Assembly: GCA_041392205.1 (NCBI GenBank)
Contig: JAWKMO010000004.1
Span: forward strand, 1-64,000
Direction of reading: 5' to 3'
Length of the DNA: 64,000 nt
Source of the DNA: Halomarinibacterium sp041392205
GTDB taxonomy: Bacteria; Bacteroidota; Bacteroidia; Flavobacteriales; Flavobacteriaceae
This document shows positions 50,977-59,452 of the stretch, in pieces. The position numbers and the translations under genes are program-made. Position 1 is the first letter of the stretch, and each line of letters starts with the position of its first letter. Below the pieces are notes generated by a model. It was not told where the DNA came from. It was given only the letters and a program-made list of their open reading frames with translations, and searched no databases.

Positions 50977-51693
50977 ATGGAAACTGTAAACAAAAAAATT
51001 CTATTAGTAGAGGATGATCCCAATTTTGGAACCGTCCTAAAAGATTACTTAACCATGAACGATTACACCGTTACTCATGCCAAAAACGGTATGGAAGGAT
51101 TTGAAAAATTTAAAAAGGACGATTATGATCTTTGTATCCTTGATGTAATGATGCCCTATAAAGATGGCTTTACTCTGGCAAAAGAGATTAGAGAAAAAAA
51201 TCAAGAAGTGCCAATAATCTTTTTAACAGCAAAAGCAATGAAAGAAGATGTTATTAAAGGGTATAAAGTTGGAGCAGATGATTATTTAAATAAACCCTTT
51301 GATAGTGAAGTTCTTTTAATGAAAATTAAAGCAATTGTTCAAAGAAAATCTACAGATTCTATTGCAGATAGCAAACAATTCGATTTTACAGTGGGGAATT
51401 TTCAATTAAATTCAAAATTGCGATTTCTTACTTATAAAGGAGAATCACCCATTAAATTATCACCCAAAGAAAATGATTTGTTACGACTTTTGGCATTGCA
51501 CAAAAACGACTTGATGCCCCGAGAATTGGCCTTAACAAAAATATGGAGAGACGACAATTATTTTACTTCAAGAAGTATGGATGTCTATATTGCTAAACTT
51601 AGAAAGTATTTAAGTAAAGACGACGATGTGGAAATTATTAATATCCACGGGGAAGGTTTCCGTTTGGTTGTAAAAAGTGAAGTAGACCTTTAA
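50977..51693 (+). CDS. OmpR-family response regulator
   Basis: A 238-residue DNA-binding regulator paired with the kinase just upstream. The receiver domain has the acidic pair Asp13-Asp14, the phosphorylation site Asp56 (LCILDVMMPYKDG), and the conserved lysine in IIFLTAKAMKED. The C-terminal winged helix (about 140-233) shows IKLSPKENDLLRLLALHKND and RSMDVYIAKLRKYL. It resembles the RprXY-type pairs of Bacteroidota, though the precise orthology is unproven. A strong terminator follows. Confidence 0.95.
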   Translation: METVNKKILLVEDDPNFGTVLKDYLTMNDYTVTHAKNGMEGFEKFKKDDYDLCILDVMMPYKDGFTLAKEIREKNQEVPIIFLTAKAMKEDVIKGYKVGADDYLNKPFDSEVLLMKIKAIVQRKSTDSIADSKQFDFTVGNFQLNSKLRFLTYKGESPIKLSPKENDLLRLLALHKNDLMPRELALTKIWRDDNYFTSRSMDVYIAKLRKYLSKDDDVEIINIHGEGFRLVVKSEVDL

Positions 51694-51716
51694 GAAACCT
51701 AAAAATATTAAGTGGC

Positions 51717-51748
51717 AAAGCCCTTTTCCATTACTGGGAAAGGGCTTT
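51717..51748 (+). terminator. Intrinsic terminator of the two-component operon
   Basis: A 13-bp stem with one G-U pair (51717-51729 with 51736-51748) has a 6-nt loop and is followed by a T-run. Its right arm overlaps the 3' end of the convergent miaA gene. Confidence 0.9.
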
Positions 51749-52648
51749 TTTTATAAAATCTATAATTTCTGAAGGATTTGTCTGGTAATCGAACCAAGTA
51801 ATATCCTTATTTTTTTTAAACCAAGTCATCTGTCTTTTTGAAAACCTTCTTGTATTTTTCTTAATTTCTAAAATAGCTTCTTCCAAAGTATAGTTTCCTT
51901 CAAAATAATTGAACAACTCTTTATAACCAACAGTATTTAAGGCGTTTAAATTTTTATGCGGGAATAAATTTTTGGCTTCGTCCACTAACCCAGCTTCAAC
52001 CATCCTATCTACTCTTTTATTTATACGTGAGTAGATGATTTCTCTTTCTGCCGTTAATCCAATATAAAGTGTATTAAAAGCTCTATTGGGTTGCTTGTTT
52101 TTACGGAAGTCTGAAAAAGGTTTTCCAGAACTTCTATACACTTCCAGTGCGCGCATGACACGTTGTGTATTATAAATATCAACTTCATTAAAATAGCTAA
52201 GATCTACTTTTCTTAATTCTTCTTGAAGAAATTCCATTCCTTTTTCTTCAAATTGAGATTTTAGTAAAGCTCTAATTTCCTCTGAAACTTCAGGAAACTC
52301 ATCAAGTCCTTTTACAATAGTATCTATATAGAGCCCAGATCCGCCCACCATTATAACAATAGGGTGGTTTTTAAAGAGTGTATTTAAAACCTCCATAGCA
52401 TCTCTTTCAAAGTCACCTACGCTATAATTTTCAAAAATGCTTTTATTCTGAATAAAATGATGTGGCGCAGCATTAAGCTCTTTAGAAGAGGGTACTGCGG
52501 TACCAATAACCATTTCTTTATAAAATTGACGAGAGTCTGCCGAGATAATTTCGGTATTAAAAGCATTCGCCAACTTTATAGATAACGATGTTTTACCTAT
52601 TGCCGTAGGCCCCACAATACAAATGAGTAAAGGCTTTTTGGAAGCCAT
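51731..52648 (-). CDS. miaA: tRNA dimethylallyltransferase
   Basis: Adds a dimethylallyl group to N6 of A37 in tRNAs that read UNN codons. The 305-residue chain has the P-loop GPTAIGKTSLSIKLA near 12, ISADSRQFYKEM near 35, the VGGSGLYID motif near 100, and KKNTRRFSKRQMTWFKKN near 265-283. Its ATG overlaps the stop codon of the channel gene by one base, and its 3' end overlaps the convergent terminator. Confidence 0.96.
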   Translation of the reverse strand: MASKKPLLICIVGPTAIGKTSLSIKLANAFNTEIISADSRQFYKEMVIGTAVPSSKELNAAPHHFIQNKSIFENYSVGDFERDAMEVLNTLFKNHPIVIMVGGSGLYIDTIVKGLDEFPEVSEEIRALLKSQFEEKGMEFLQEELRKVDLSYFNEVDIYNTQRVMRALEVYRSSGKPFSDFRKNKQPNRAFNTLYIGLTAEREIIYSRINKRVDRMVEAGLVDEAKNLFPHKNLNALNTVGYKELFNYFEGNYTLEEAILEIKKNTRRFSKRQMTWFKKNKDITWFDYQTNPSEIIDFIKKALSQ

Positions 52649-53487
52649 TAGGAATCTTCGGGGTTTAATACTTCACCACAATTATAACAAAAATCGGCAT
52701 CGTCTCTATGTTTGGAAGCGTTACAGTTTGGACATGCCTGGGTATTTACATGAACATAATCTTGATCCTTACTTCTAGTATATTCTGCGCTTACAATTCC
52801 TGTTGGTACAGCAATAATTCCATATCCCAAAATCATAATAATAGTAGCCAAAAGCTGCCCTAGGGGGGTTACAGGAGCGATATCTCCAAAGCCTACTGTA
52901 GTAAGCGTAACGACACACCAGTAAACACTTCTTGGGATACTTGTAAATCCATTTTCTTCCCCTTCAATTAAATACATTAAGGTTCCAGCAATAACTGCGG
53001 TAATTAATACCGCAAATAGAAAAATTAAGATTTTAGCTCTACTTTGCAATAGTGCAATTTTCAACTTATTGGATTCCCCTATGTATCTTGTAATTTTTAA
53101 AATTCTGAAAACTCGAAGCAACCTTAATGCTCGTACAGTGAGTAAATAATTACTGCCTGCAAGGATAAAAGAGAGGTAGAGAGGAATGGTTGAAAGCAAG
53201 TCGATTATTCCATAAAAACTGAACACATAATTCCAGGGTTTTTTTACCGATATTATTCGTAAGAAGTACTCAACGGTAAAAAAGATAGTAATTACCCATT
53301 CGCCAACATAGAGCAAATCGTAGATTTTTGCGGGTAAGCCTCGCACACTTTCTACCATAACAAAAACAATGCTTAGTAGAATAAGAATCAGTAAAACAAC
53401 ATCAAAGAGTTTTCCAGATGGTGTATCTGCTTCATAAATAATATCGTGTACTCTTTTGCGCCAAGCGCTGTGTTCTTTTGTAATCAA
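52648..53487 (-). CDS. Voltage-gated K+ channel-like ion transporter with zinc ribbon
   Basis: A six-helix inner-membrane channel of 279 residues. The S4 helix carries regularly spaced arginines (119, 122, 125, 128 in RALRLLRVFRILK), and the pore has the K+ selectivity filter TVGFGD (197-202) followed by S6. The cytoplasmic tail ends in a four-cysteine zinc ribbon (Cys252, Cys255, Cys267, Cys270), which may sense metal or mediate assembly. Its stop overlaps the miaA ATG, so the two are cotranscribed; a functional link is not evident. Confidence 0.92.
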   Translation of the reverse strand: MITKEHSAWRKRVHDIIYEADTPSGKLFDVVLLILILLSIVFVMVESVRGLPAKIYDLLYVGEWVITIFFTVEYFLRIISVKKPWNYVFSFYGIIDLLSTIPLYLSFILAGSNYLLTVRALRLLRVFRILKITRYIGESNKLKIALLQSRAKILIFLFAVLITAVIAGTLMYLIEGEENGFTSIPRSVYWCVVTLTTVGFGDIAPVTPLGQLLATIIMILGYGIIAVPTGIVSAEYTRSKDQDYVHVNTQACPNCNASKHRDDADFCYNCGEVLNPEDS

Positions 53488-53523
53488 AATAGTTTATTGT
53501 GAAATAAAAATACGTAAGTTTCT

Positions 53524-54903
53524 TTAATCCATGGTATTGGGAACTAAATTAACAATTTTCAAGACTTTATTTTTTCGTAAGTACGACTGGATAATGTGTT
53601 GCGAATCTCTATTGTTTTGCATAGGCGTTATAATAGATTTTAGAACTTCGGGGTTATTTATTTGATAATTTAAATTAAAAAAACCAAAGCCTATATATTT
53701 CCCATTTTCAATTAATATGGCCGAGCGTTCATCTATATCCCTTCCTTTATCAATTATAAGCATTTGTTTGTTGGCATAACTATTGGCTTCTATAAAGGTA
53801 TTTACTCTGGTGTTGTATGCTTCGGAAGATTCTATTTCAATACATGCCCCGTAACATTCTTTAATGCTATGTAAAAAGCAACTGGATTTTGTTTCGTATA
53901 AACCGGTAAGCTTTTGGCAAAGGTGATGATTTTCAGTAATTCGATAGAGAGAAGATTTTGCTTGTTGGTAATTGGTAAAAGTTATAATCGCTTTTTTACG
54001 GCTATCGGCTTTTTCAATTTTTAAGTTAATATACCCTTTTTCATCCACAAAAGAAGAAAGTTGGTAATCGAAAAGATTTCTTCGTAAAGCACGATTAAAA
54101 ATAGGTTTATTCAGTTTTATTTCTTCACTTTCTTTTAGAAGTGCAATAAGCTCGCTCCCCGTTTTTTCGTAGGTTACCTCAGCAACTTCCAATTGAATTT
54201 TTTTCGATTTCCGGTTATCATTTGTAAAATGCTGAATGAGTCTTTTTTTAATATTTTTACTTTTGCCAATATAAATAATAGAGCCGTCGCTTCTATGCAT
54301 ATAATACACTCCCGTTTCGGTAGGCGCATTTTCAATAAGGTCTAAAAGTTTGGGTTCCAATTGACGTTTGGGATCCTTTTTTACCATTTTCTGAATAATC
54401 TCTTTAGCAGTATCTCTGGCTAGCAACATTTTAAAAAGGCTTACCGTTGCCAAAGCATCTCCTTGTGCACGGTGACGATCGCTTATTGGGATACCCAGCG
54501 ATCGTGTTAATTTCCCTAAACTATACGAATCTTTTCCCGGAATTAACTTTTTTGAAAGTTCCACAGTACATAGTGTGTTTTTTTCAAAAGTATAGCCTAG
54601 TCGGTCAAATTCGGTAGTGAGGATTCGGTTATCAAATTGTGCATTGTGTGCAACAACAATTGCCCCATCGGTAATTTCAATAATACGTTTGGCTACTTCA
54701 TAAAATTTTGGGGCGTTTCGAAGCATTTCATTGTTAATTCCTGTGAGATTTACAACAAAGGGCTGAATGCTTCGCTCGGGATTAATGAGGCTGATAAATT
54801 GATCGACAATTTTGTGCCCATCAAAACGATAGATGGCAATTTCGGTAATGCCTTCTTCATTGTATTTTCCTCCCGTAGTTTCTATATCTAAAATTGCGTA
54901 CAT
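53524..54903 (-). CDS. DnaQ-like exonuclease fused to a UvrC-type GIY-YIG domain
   Basis: A 459-residue fusion. The N-terminal DEDDh 3'-5' exonuclease has Asp6 and Glu8 (LDIETTG), Asp91 (HNAQFDN), and His144 and Asp149 (HRAQGDA). A GIY-YIG nuclease-like domain like that of UvrC/Cho follows (about 195-280, GVYYMHRSDGSIIYIGKSKNIKKR, with KESEEIKLNKPIFN), then a roughly 170-residue C-terminal part like the UvrC middle region. Such fusions are known in several phyla and probably process DNA in repair. It is coded 24 bp after yggS. Confidence 0.92.
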   Translation of the reverse strand: MYAILDIETTGGKYNEEGITEIAIYRFDGHKIVDQFISLINPERSIQPFVVNLTGINNEMLRNAPKFYEVAKRIIEITDGAIVVAHNAQFDNRILTTEFDRLGYTFEKNTLCTVELSKKLIPGKDSYSLGKLTRSLGIPISDRHRAQGDALATVSLFKMLLARDTAKEIIQKMVKKDPKRQLEPKLLDLIENAPTETGVYYMHRSDGSIIYIGKSKNIKKRLIQHFTNDNRKSKKIQLEVAEVTYEKTGSELIALLKESEEIKLNKPIFNRALRRNLFDYQLSSFVDEKGYINLKIEKADSRKKAIITFTNYQQAKSSLYRITENHHLCQKLTGLYETKSSCFLHSIKECYGACIEIESSEAYNTRVNTFIEANSYANKQMLIIDKGRDIDERSAILIENGKYIGFGFFNLNYQINNPEVLKSIITPMQNNRDSQHIIQSYLRKNKVLKIVNLVPNTMD

Positions 54904-54926
54904 CGAATGCTTTTACCTACTTTGTA

Positions 54927-55583
54927 TTAATAATTTCGTTCTCCAAATATCGAACTACCCACACGAATCATAGTGCTTCCTTGGGAAATAGCAATAGGAT
55001 AATCGCCGCTCATACCCATGGATAAGGTTGTAAATCTGTACGCTGTTTTATGGGTGTCAAAAAACTTTTTTAATCTAGAAAATTCTGAAACTAGTTGGGC
55101 TTCATCTTCCGTAAACGTTGCCATTCCCATCAAGCCAACGATTTTTATATGGTTAAATTGTTTAACTGAAGAATCGTTCAATAAAGCTAAAGCATCTGCT
55201 TCGGTCATTCCAAATTTACTATCCTCTTCAGCTATTTTTATTTGAAGCAAGCAGGATATAATCCTCTCATATTTATGAGCTTGTTTGTTTATCTCTTTCA
55301 ATAATTTTAAACTATCCACCGCGTGAATTAAACTCACAAACTCGGCCATATACTTTACTTTGTTGGTTTGTACATGACCTATCATATGCCATTCTATATT
55401 TTTGGGCATGGCTTCCCATTTTTCCACCATTTCCAGAATTTTATTTTCCCCAAAAATGCGTTGCCCAGTATGGTAGGCTTCCATGATTTCTAATACGTGT
55501 TTGGTTTTTGAAACAGCAACCAGTGTCACGTTTTCAGGAATCGAGGCCTTTATGGTTTTTATATTTTCTGAAATGTTTGTCAT
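54927..55583 (-). CDS. yggS: YggS-type PLP homeostasis protein
   Basis: A PLP-binding TIM-barrel protein of 218 residues without known catalysis, which controls free pyridoxal phosphate. The cofactor lysine is in VAVSKTK near 27, with FGENKILEMVEKWE near 63, EWHMIGHVQTNKVKYM near 82-97, and the C-terminal SMGMSGDYPIAISQGSTMIRVGSSIFG phosphate-binding end, all typical. It follows the DUF1015 gene by 25 nt on the same strand and precedes the exonuclease gene. Confidence 0.95.
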   Translation of the reverse strand: MTNISENIKTIKASIPENVTLVAVSKTKHVLEIMEAYHTGQRIFGENKILEMVEKWEAMPKNIEWHMIGHVQTNKVKYMAEFVSLIHAVDSLKLLKEINKQAHKYERIISCLLQIKIAEEDSKFGMTEADALALLNDSSVKQFNHIKIVGLMGMATFTEDEAQLVSEFSRLKKFFDTHKTAYRFTTLSMGMSGDYPIAISQGSTMIRVGSSIFGERNY

Positions 55584-55608
55584 TCGTACTTTTTCTCAAC
55601 ACTCTTTT

Positions 55609-56847
55609 TTAGAACTCATAAATCGTTACACCACTTCGCAGTTTTGGTTCAATATACGTACTCTTGGGGGGCATGGTTAGTCCTTGGTCTGCTACTTGCT
55701 TCATTTCCTCAATGGTAATGGGGACTAAGCCAAATCCCACTCTAAATTTACCAGAGTCTACTTGCGATTTTACATACGCCAAATCGCTTTTTCCATGGGA
55801 ATACGCTATGCGGTCATCATTACGTGGATCCTCTATTCCTAATATAGGTTTTAAAACGGTAGCATACAAAATATAGGTGTCTAGGGCTTCTAGCGCATTT
55901 TTAAAATTGTAATTGTCTTTTCGTAAGTAAAGTGAATAAAAATCACCCTCCAAATACATACTGAAATGATGCTTTTTTGAGGGTTTGTAATAATCAATCC
56001 CACGTTTATCTATTCGGAAAACCGTATCGAGTTGAATAAGAAATTCCTCTTTACTTAACCCATTTAAATCCTTTATCAAGCGGTTGAATTCAAATATTTT
56101 TAACTCACTTTCAGGAATAAGATAACTCATAAAAAAATTGTATGCTTCTTCCCCTGAAGGATTTTCTTCTCTTTGCTGAAGCTCCTTTGCCAGCAAGTAG
56201 GAAGAAGCCGAACGATGATGTCCGTCTGCGATATACAAGGCAGGGATTTTTTTAAAAACGGCTTCAATTTTTGTTACAAATGCAGGATCATCGATGTTCC
56301 AAACATAGTGCGTATCACGGTAAGTGGTGGTAAATTCGTATTCTGCCCGTGTTTCCATCACTTTTTTAATAAGGGTGCTAATTTCATTATTATCTGGGTA
56401 GGTAAGGAGTACCGCTTCGGCATTAAAACCAACCGTTTTTAAATATTCTTTGAAAAGCACTTCCTTTTGTTCGAGGGTGTCTTCATGTTTTTTGATGACA
56501 TCTTTTTCATAATCCTCAATACTTGCGGCTGCTACTATTCCGTGAAATACATTTTCTTCCCTATTTACAATTTTATAAACATAAAAGCTAGGGTTTGTAT
56601 CCTGTATAAAAACCCCATCTTCTTTAAACTCTAGATAGCGATTTCTAACAAGTTGATATCTGGCTTCCCCAACAATTTCTTTATGGTATTTAAATCCTGG
56701 ATTTACAATGTGTAAAAACGAAAACGGATTATCCCTCAAACGTGCTTCCAACTGCTCCTGTGTATAGCTTTCGTAGGAACGGGAAGCAAGCAAACTTACT
56801 TTGTCCCGAGTAGGGCGAACCGCTTTAAATGGAAGTATTTTGGGCAT
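55609..56847 (-). CDS. DUF1015 family protein
   Basis: A 412-residue cytoplasmic protein of the DUF1015 family, recognised by the start KILPFKAVRPTRDKVSLLASRSYE, NPFSFLHIVNPGFKYH near 40-55, and IADGHHRSASSYLL near 205. Function is not established; the conserved DGHHR motif suggests an enzyme. In flavobacteria it often lies next to 3-hydroxyacyl-CoA dehydrogenase and yggS, as here. Its leader contains a tandem 7-nt repeat (56855-56873). Confidence 0.88.
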   Translation of the reverse strand: MPKILPFKAVRPTRDKVSLLASRSYESYTQEQLEARLRDNPFSFLHIVNPGFKYHKEIVGEARYQLVRNRYLEFKEDGVFIQDTNPSFYVYKIVNREENVFHGIVAAASIEDYEKDVIKKHEDTLEQKEVLFKEYLKTVGFNAEAVLLTYPDNNEISTLIKKVMETRAEYEFTTTYRDTHYVWNIDDPAFVTKIEAVFKKIPALYIADGHHRSASSYLLAKELQQREENPSGEEAYNFFMSYLIPESELKIFEFNRLIKDLNGLSKEEFLIQLDTVFRIDKRGIDYYKPSKKHHFSMYLEGDFYSLYLRKDNYNFKNALEALDTYILYATVLKPILGIEDPRNDDRIAYSHGKSDLAYVKSQVDSGKFRVGFGLVPITIEEMKQVADQGLTMPPKSTYIEPKLRSGVTIYEF

Positions 56848-56854
56848 TTTTTTA

Positions 56855-56873
56855 GGTCTTGGGTCTTGGGTCT
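56855..56873 (-). repeat. Tandem 7-nt repeat in the DUF1015 leader
   Basis: On the minus strand the leader reads CAAGACC CAAGACC-type units just before the start codon (about 2.7 copies). A similar AAAACCCAAAACCT lies directly before the pcm ATG at 59453. Confidence 0.5.
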
Positions 56874-56901
56874 TTGATACCTAGAATAGGTTTTTTATTG
56901 T

Positions 56902-57789
56902 TTACACAAACATCTTCGCAACCTTCTCTGCTTTTCTACTTTCACTATAATCGTAAAAGCCTTCGCCGCTTTTTATTCCTAATTTACCCGCCGTCACCAT
57001 ATTTACTAATAGAGGGCAAGGAGCATATTTTGGATTTTTAAAGCCATCATACATTACTTTTAAAATAGAAAGGCAAACGTCTAGTCCAATAAAATCGGCT
57101 AATTGAAGCGGTCCCATGGGGTGTGCCATGCCTAACTTCATTACGGTATCTATTTCTTGCACTCCCGCAACCCCATTATAAAGGGTTTCAATAGCTTCAT
57201 TAATCATGGGCATTAAAATTCGATTGGCAACAAAACCCGGGTAATCGTTCACTTCTACCGGAATTTTATTCAGTTTTCTGGAAATTTCTTCTACTGTTTT
57301 GTAGGTTTCAGCACTGGTATTATAGCCTTTAATGATTTCCACTAGTTTCATAAGTGGAACGGGGTTCATAAAATGCATTCCAATCACCCTTTCGGGGCGA
57401 GAAGTTGCCGCTGCAATTTGAGTAATGGAAATGGAGGAAGTATTAGTTGCTAAAATAGTGTCCTCTGGACAAAATTTATCTAAATCCTTAAATATTTTGA
57501 GTTTTAAGTCTACATTTTCGGTAGCGGCTTCAATTACTAAACTGGCATATTCCACGCCTTCTTCCAGATGGGTAAACGTAGTAATGTTTTTAAGTGTTTT
57601 TTGTTTTTCAACTTCCGTAAGGATTTCTTTCGCCACCATTCTTTCCAAATTGTTTGTAATGGTAGCCATTCCTTTATCTAAGGAAGCTTGAGAAACATCG
57701 ATAAGTTGAACTTTATAATCAAATTGGGCAAAGGTATGGGCAATTCCGTTACCCATAGTACCTGCTCCAATGATGGCAACATTTTTCAT
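56902..57789 (-). CDS. 3-hydroxybutyryl-CoA dehydrogenase
   Basis: A 295-residue NAD-dependent 3-hydroxyacyl-CoA dehydrogenase. The Rossmann motif is GAGTMGNGIAHTFAQFDYKV at the N-terminus. The catalytic histidine lies in GMHFMNPVPLMKLVEII near 137, with EVNDYPGFVANRILMPMINEA near 184-204 and GMAHPMGPLQLADFIGLD near 226. The length is that of the single-domain short-chain enzyme (Hbd/PaaH type). It lies 4 nt after the Gfo/Idh gene, in the same operon as DUF1015 and yggS. Confidence 0.93.
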   Translation of the reverse strand: MKNVAIIGAGTMGNGIAHTFAQFDYKVQLIDVSQASLDKGMATITNNLERMVAKEILTEVEKQKTLKNITTFTHLEEGVEYASLVIEAATENVDLKLKIFKDLDKFCPEDTILATNTSSISITQIAAATSRPERVIGMHFMNPVPLMKLVEIIKGYNTSAETYKTVEEISRKLNKIPVEVNDYPGFVANRILMPMINEAIETLYNGVAGVQEIDTVMKLGMAHPMGPLQLADFIGLDVCLSILKVMYDGFKNPKYAPCPLLVNMVTAGKLGIKSGEGFYDYSESRKAEKVAKMFV

Positions 57790-57793
57790 GAAA

Positions 57794-58762
57794 TTATAGT
57801 TTTTTAAAATTTTTAATTATTTGAAGGGCAACGCGTAGGGCTTCGGTGCCTTGTGCTAAGGTGACAACGGGAGTGGTATTATTTTCAATAGCGAGGGCAA
57901 AGGTTTCTAATTCATCCAAAATGGCATTATTATTAGCAATAGAAGGATTATCAAAATAAATTTGTTTCTTTTTTCCTTCGGCATTGGTTAAAATCATAGC
58001 AAAATCGTCGGTTACTTTGGGCGCATCTTTCATTTTTACCACTTCTACTTTTTTATCCAAAAAATCTACCGAGATATAAGCATCTTTTTGAAAAAATCGT
58101 GCTTTACGCATTTTTTTCATAGAAATTCTACTCGCAGTAAGATTGGCCACACAGCCGTTTTCAAATTCAATACGGGCATTGGCAATATCGGGTGTTTCAG
58201 AAATAACAGAAACTCCGCTTGCACTTACATTTTTCACTTTAGATTTTACCACACTTAAAATGGCATCGATATCGTGTATCATTAAATCTAACACCACTGG
58301 AACATCGGTACCTCTGGGGTTAAATTCGGCCAAACGATGAGCTTCAATAAACATGGGGTTTTCAATCATTTCTTTTACTGCCCTAAAAGCGGGATTAAAG
58401 CGCTCTACATGACCCACTTGCCCTTTAACACCGTGTTTTTCAGCTAGTGCTAATAGTGTTTCGGCTTCTTCAACAGTTTGGGTTATAGGCTTTTCGATAA
58501 ATAAATGCTTCCCTGCTTCTATTACTTTTTTGGCACAATCGAAATGATAAATAGTGGGTGTCACCACATCGACCACATCGCAAGCTAGAATTAGGGCTTC
58601 CATAGTGGGAAAGCTTTTATAGCCAAATTCATTTTCAATTTGTTGCGCTTCTTCAACATTTGCATCGAAAAAACCTACCAATTCATATTTGGTAGATTGG
58701 TGAAGCAATTTTAAGTGAATTTTTCCGAGGTGACCAGCACCTAAAACACCTGCTTTTAGCAT
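57794..58762 (-). CDS. Gfo/Idh/MocA family oxidoreductase, cytoplasmic
   Basis: A 322-residue NAD(P)-binding oxidoreductase without signal peptide. The Rossmann motif is GVLGAGHLGKIHLKLL; the catalytic-type lysine is in HLFIEKPITQTVEEAE near 90; and VGHVERFNPAFRAVKE near 115-130 begins the C-terminal domain. Unlike the exported relative at 10081, this one is cytoplasmic. The substrate is unknown. It begins the operon with the hydroxyacyl-CoA dehydrogenase, DUF1015 and yggS, under its own -7 box. Confidence 0.91.
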   Translation of the reverse strand: MLKAGVLGAGHLGKIHLKLLHQSTKYELVGFFDANVEEAQQIENEFGYKSFPTMEALILACDVVDVVTPTIYHFDCAKKVIEAGKHLFIEKPITQTVEEAETLLALAEKHGVKGQVGHVERFNPAFRAVKEMIENPMFIEAHRLAEFNPRGTDVPVVLDLMIHDIDAILSVVKSKVKNVSASGVSVISETPDIANARIEFENGCVANLTASRISMKKMRKARFFQKDAYISVDFLDKKVEVVKMKDAPKVTDDFAMILTNAEGKKKQIYFDNPSIANNNAILDELETFALAIENNTTPVVTLAQGTEALRVALQIIKNFKKL

Positions 58763-58778
58763 GGAAAAGGATTTTTTT

Positions 58779-58786
58779 CAAAGATA
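58779..58786 (-). promoter_or_regulatory. Promoter -7 box for the Gfo/Idh operon
   Basis: On the minus strand TATCTTTG is a perfect -7 element ending 16 nt before the ATG at 58762. No -33 TTG at the usual distance. Confidence 0.55.
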
Positions 58787-58841
58787 CTTTTTTTGGTGTA
58801 AAATAACGAAGGAAGACTTTCAAATTACCAGAGCGTTTTAG

Positions 58842-58849
58842 TAGTTTTG
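58842..58849 (+). promoter_or_regulatory. Promoter -7 box for the GNAT at 58867
   Basis: TAGTTTTG is a perfect -7 element ending 17 nt before the ATG. It lies 63 bp from the divergent Gfo/Idh -7 box. Confidence 0.5.
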
Positions 58850-58866
58850 TTTGGAAGATTACAACC

Positions 58867-59415
58867 ATGAATCAACCTAATTTAGAAACGCCACGATTAC
58901 TCATTAGGGCATTACAAGAGACCGACGTAGAAGGGATGTTTGCACTGGATAGCAATGCGAAGGTGCATCGGTATTTAGGAAATAATCCAATTGATTCCAT
59001 TGAAAAAGCTGCGGAAACGATTTCTTTAGTGAGAAATCAATATAAAGAATACGGTATAGGACGCTGGGCAATGATTGAAAAAGCTTCTGGCCAATTTATG
59101 GGTTGGACGGGTTTTAAATTGAATATAGAACCTCTTTTTGGGCATACCCATTTTATCGATTTAGGGTATCGTTTACGAGAGGAGTTTTGGGGCAAGGGAT
59201 ATGCGTATGAGTCTGCTGTAGTGTGTATGGATTATGCAGTGAAGCATTGGGATTTCGATCCTATTCATGCCATGGCAATGACAACGAATGAAGCTTCTGT
59301 AAAAATTTTGCATAAAAAAATAGGAATGCGTGAAATAGGAATTTTTGAAGGTCACGGAGCGCCATGCTATTTTTATGAAATCACCAAAGCCGAATGGTTA
59401 AAAAAGAATCAATAG
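58867..59415 (+). CDS. RimJ/RimL-type GNAT N-acetyltransferase
   Basis: A 182-residue acetyltransferase of the RimJ/RimL group: LETPRLLIRALQETDVEGMFALDSNAKVHRYLG at the N-terminus, GYRLREEFWGKGYAYESA near 100 as the acetyl-CoA loop, and AMAMTTNEASVKILHKKIGM near 135-155. The substrate is unknown. It precedes pcm by 37 nt on the same strand. Confidence 0.91.
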   Translation: MNQPNLETPRLLIRALQETDVEGMFALDSNAKVHRYLGNNPIDSIEKAAETISLVRNQYKEYGIGRWAMIEKASGQFMGWTGFKLNIEPLFGHTHFIDLGYRLREEFWGKGYAYESAVVCMDYAVKHWDFDPIHAMAMTTNEASVKILHKKIGMREIGIFEGHGAPCYFYEITKAEWLKKNQ

Positions 59416-59452
59416 TTGTTAATGTTACTTACCTCAAAACCCAAAACCTGTA

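Noticed and set aside
53524..54903. Exonuclease/GIY-YIG protein as an antiphage defence gene
   Set aside because: The neighbours are housekeeping genes and the architecture matches UvrC/Cho-like repair proteins; no defence island is seen.
9573..59415. Four GNAT genes as possible toxin-antitoxin acetyltransferases (TacT type)
   Set aside because: None has a small DNA-binding antitoxin gene beside it; several are coupled to housekeeping genes.
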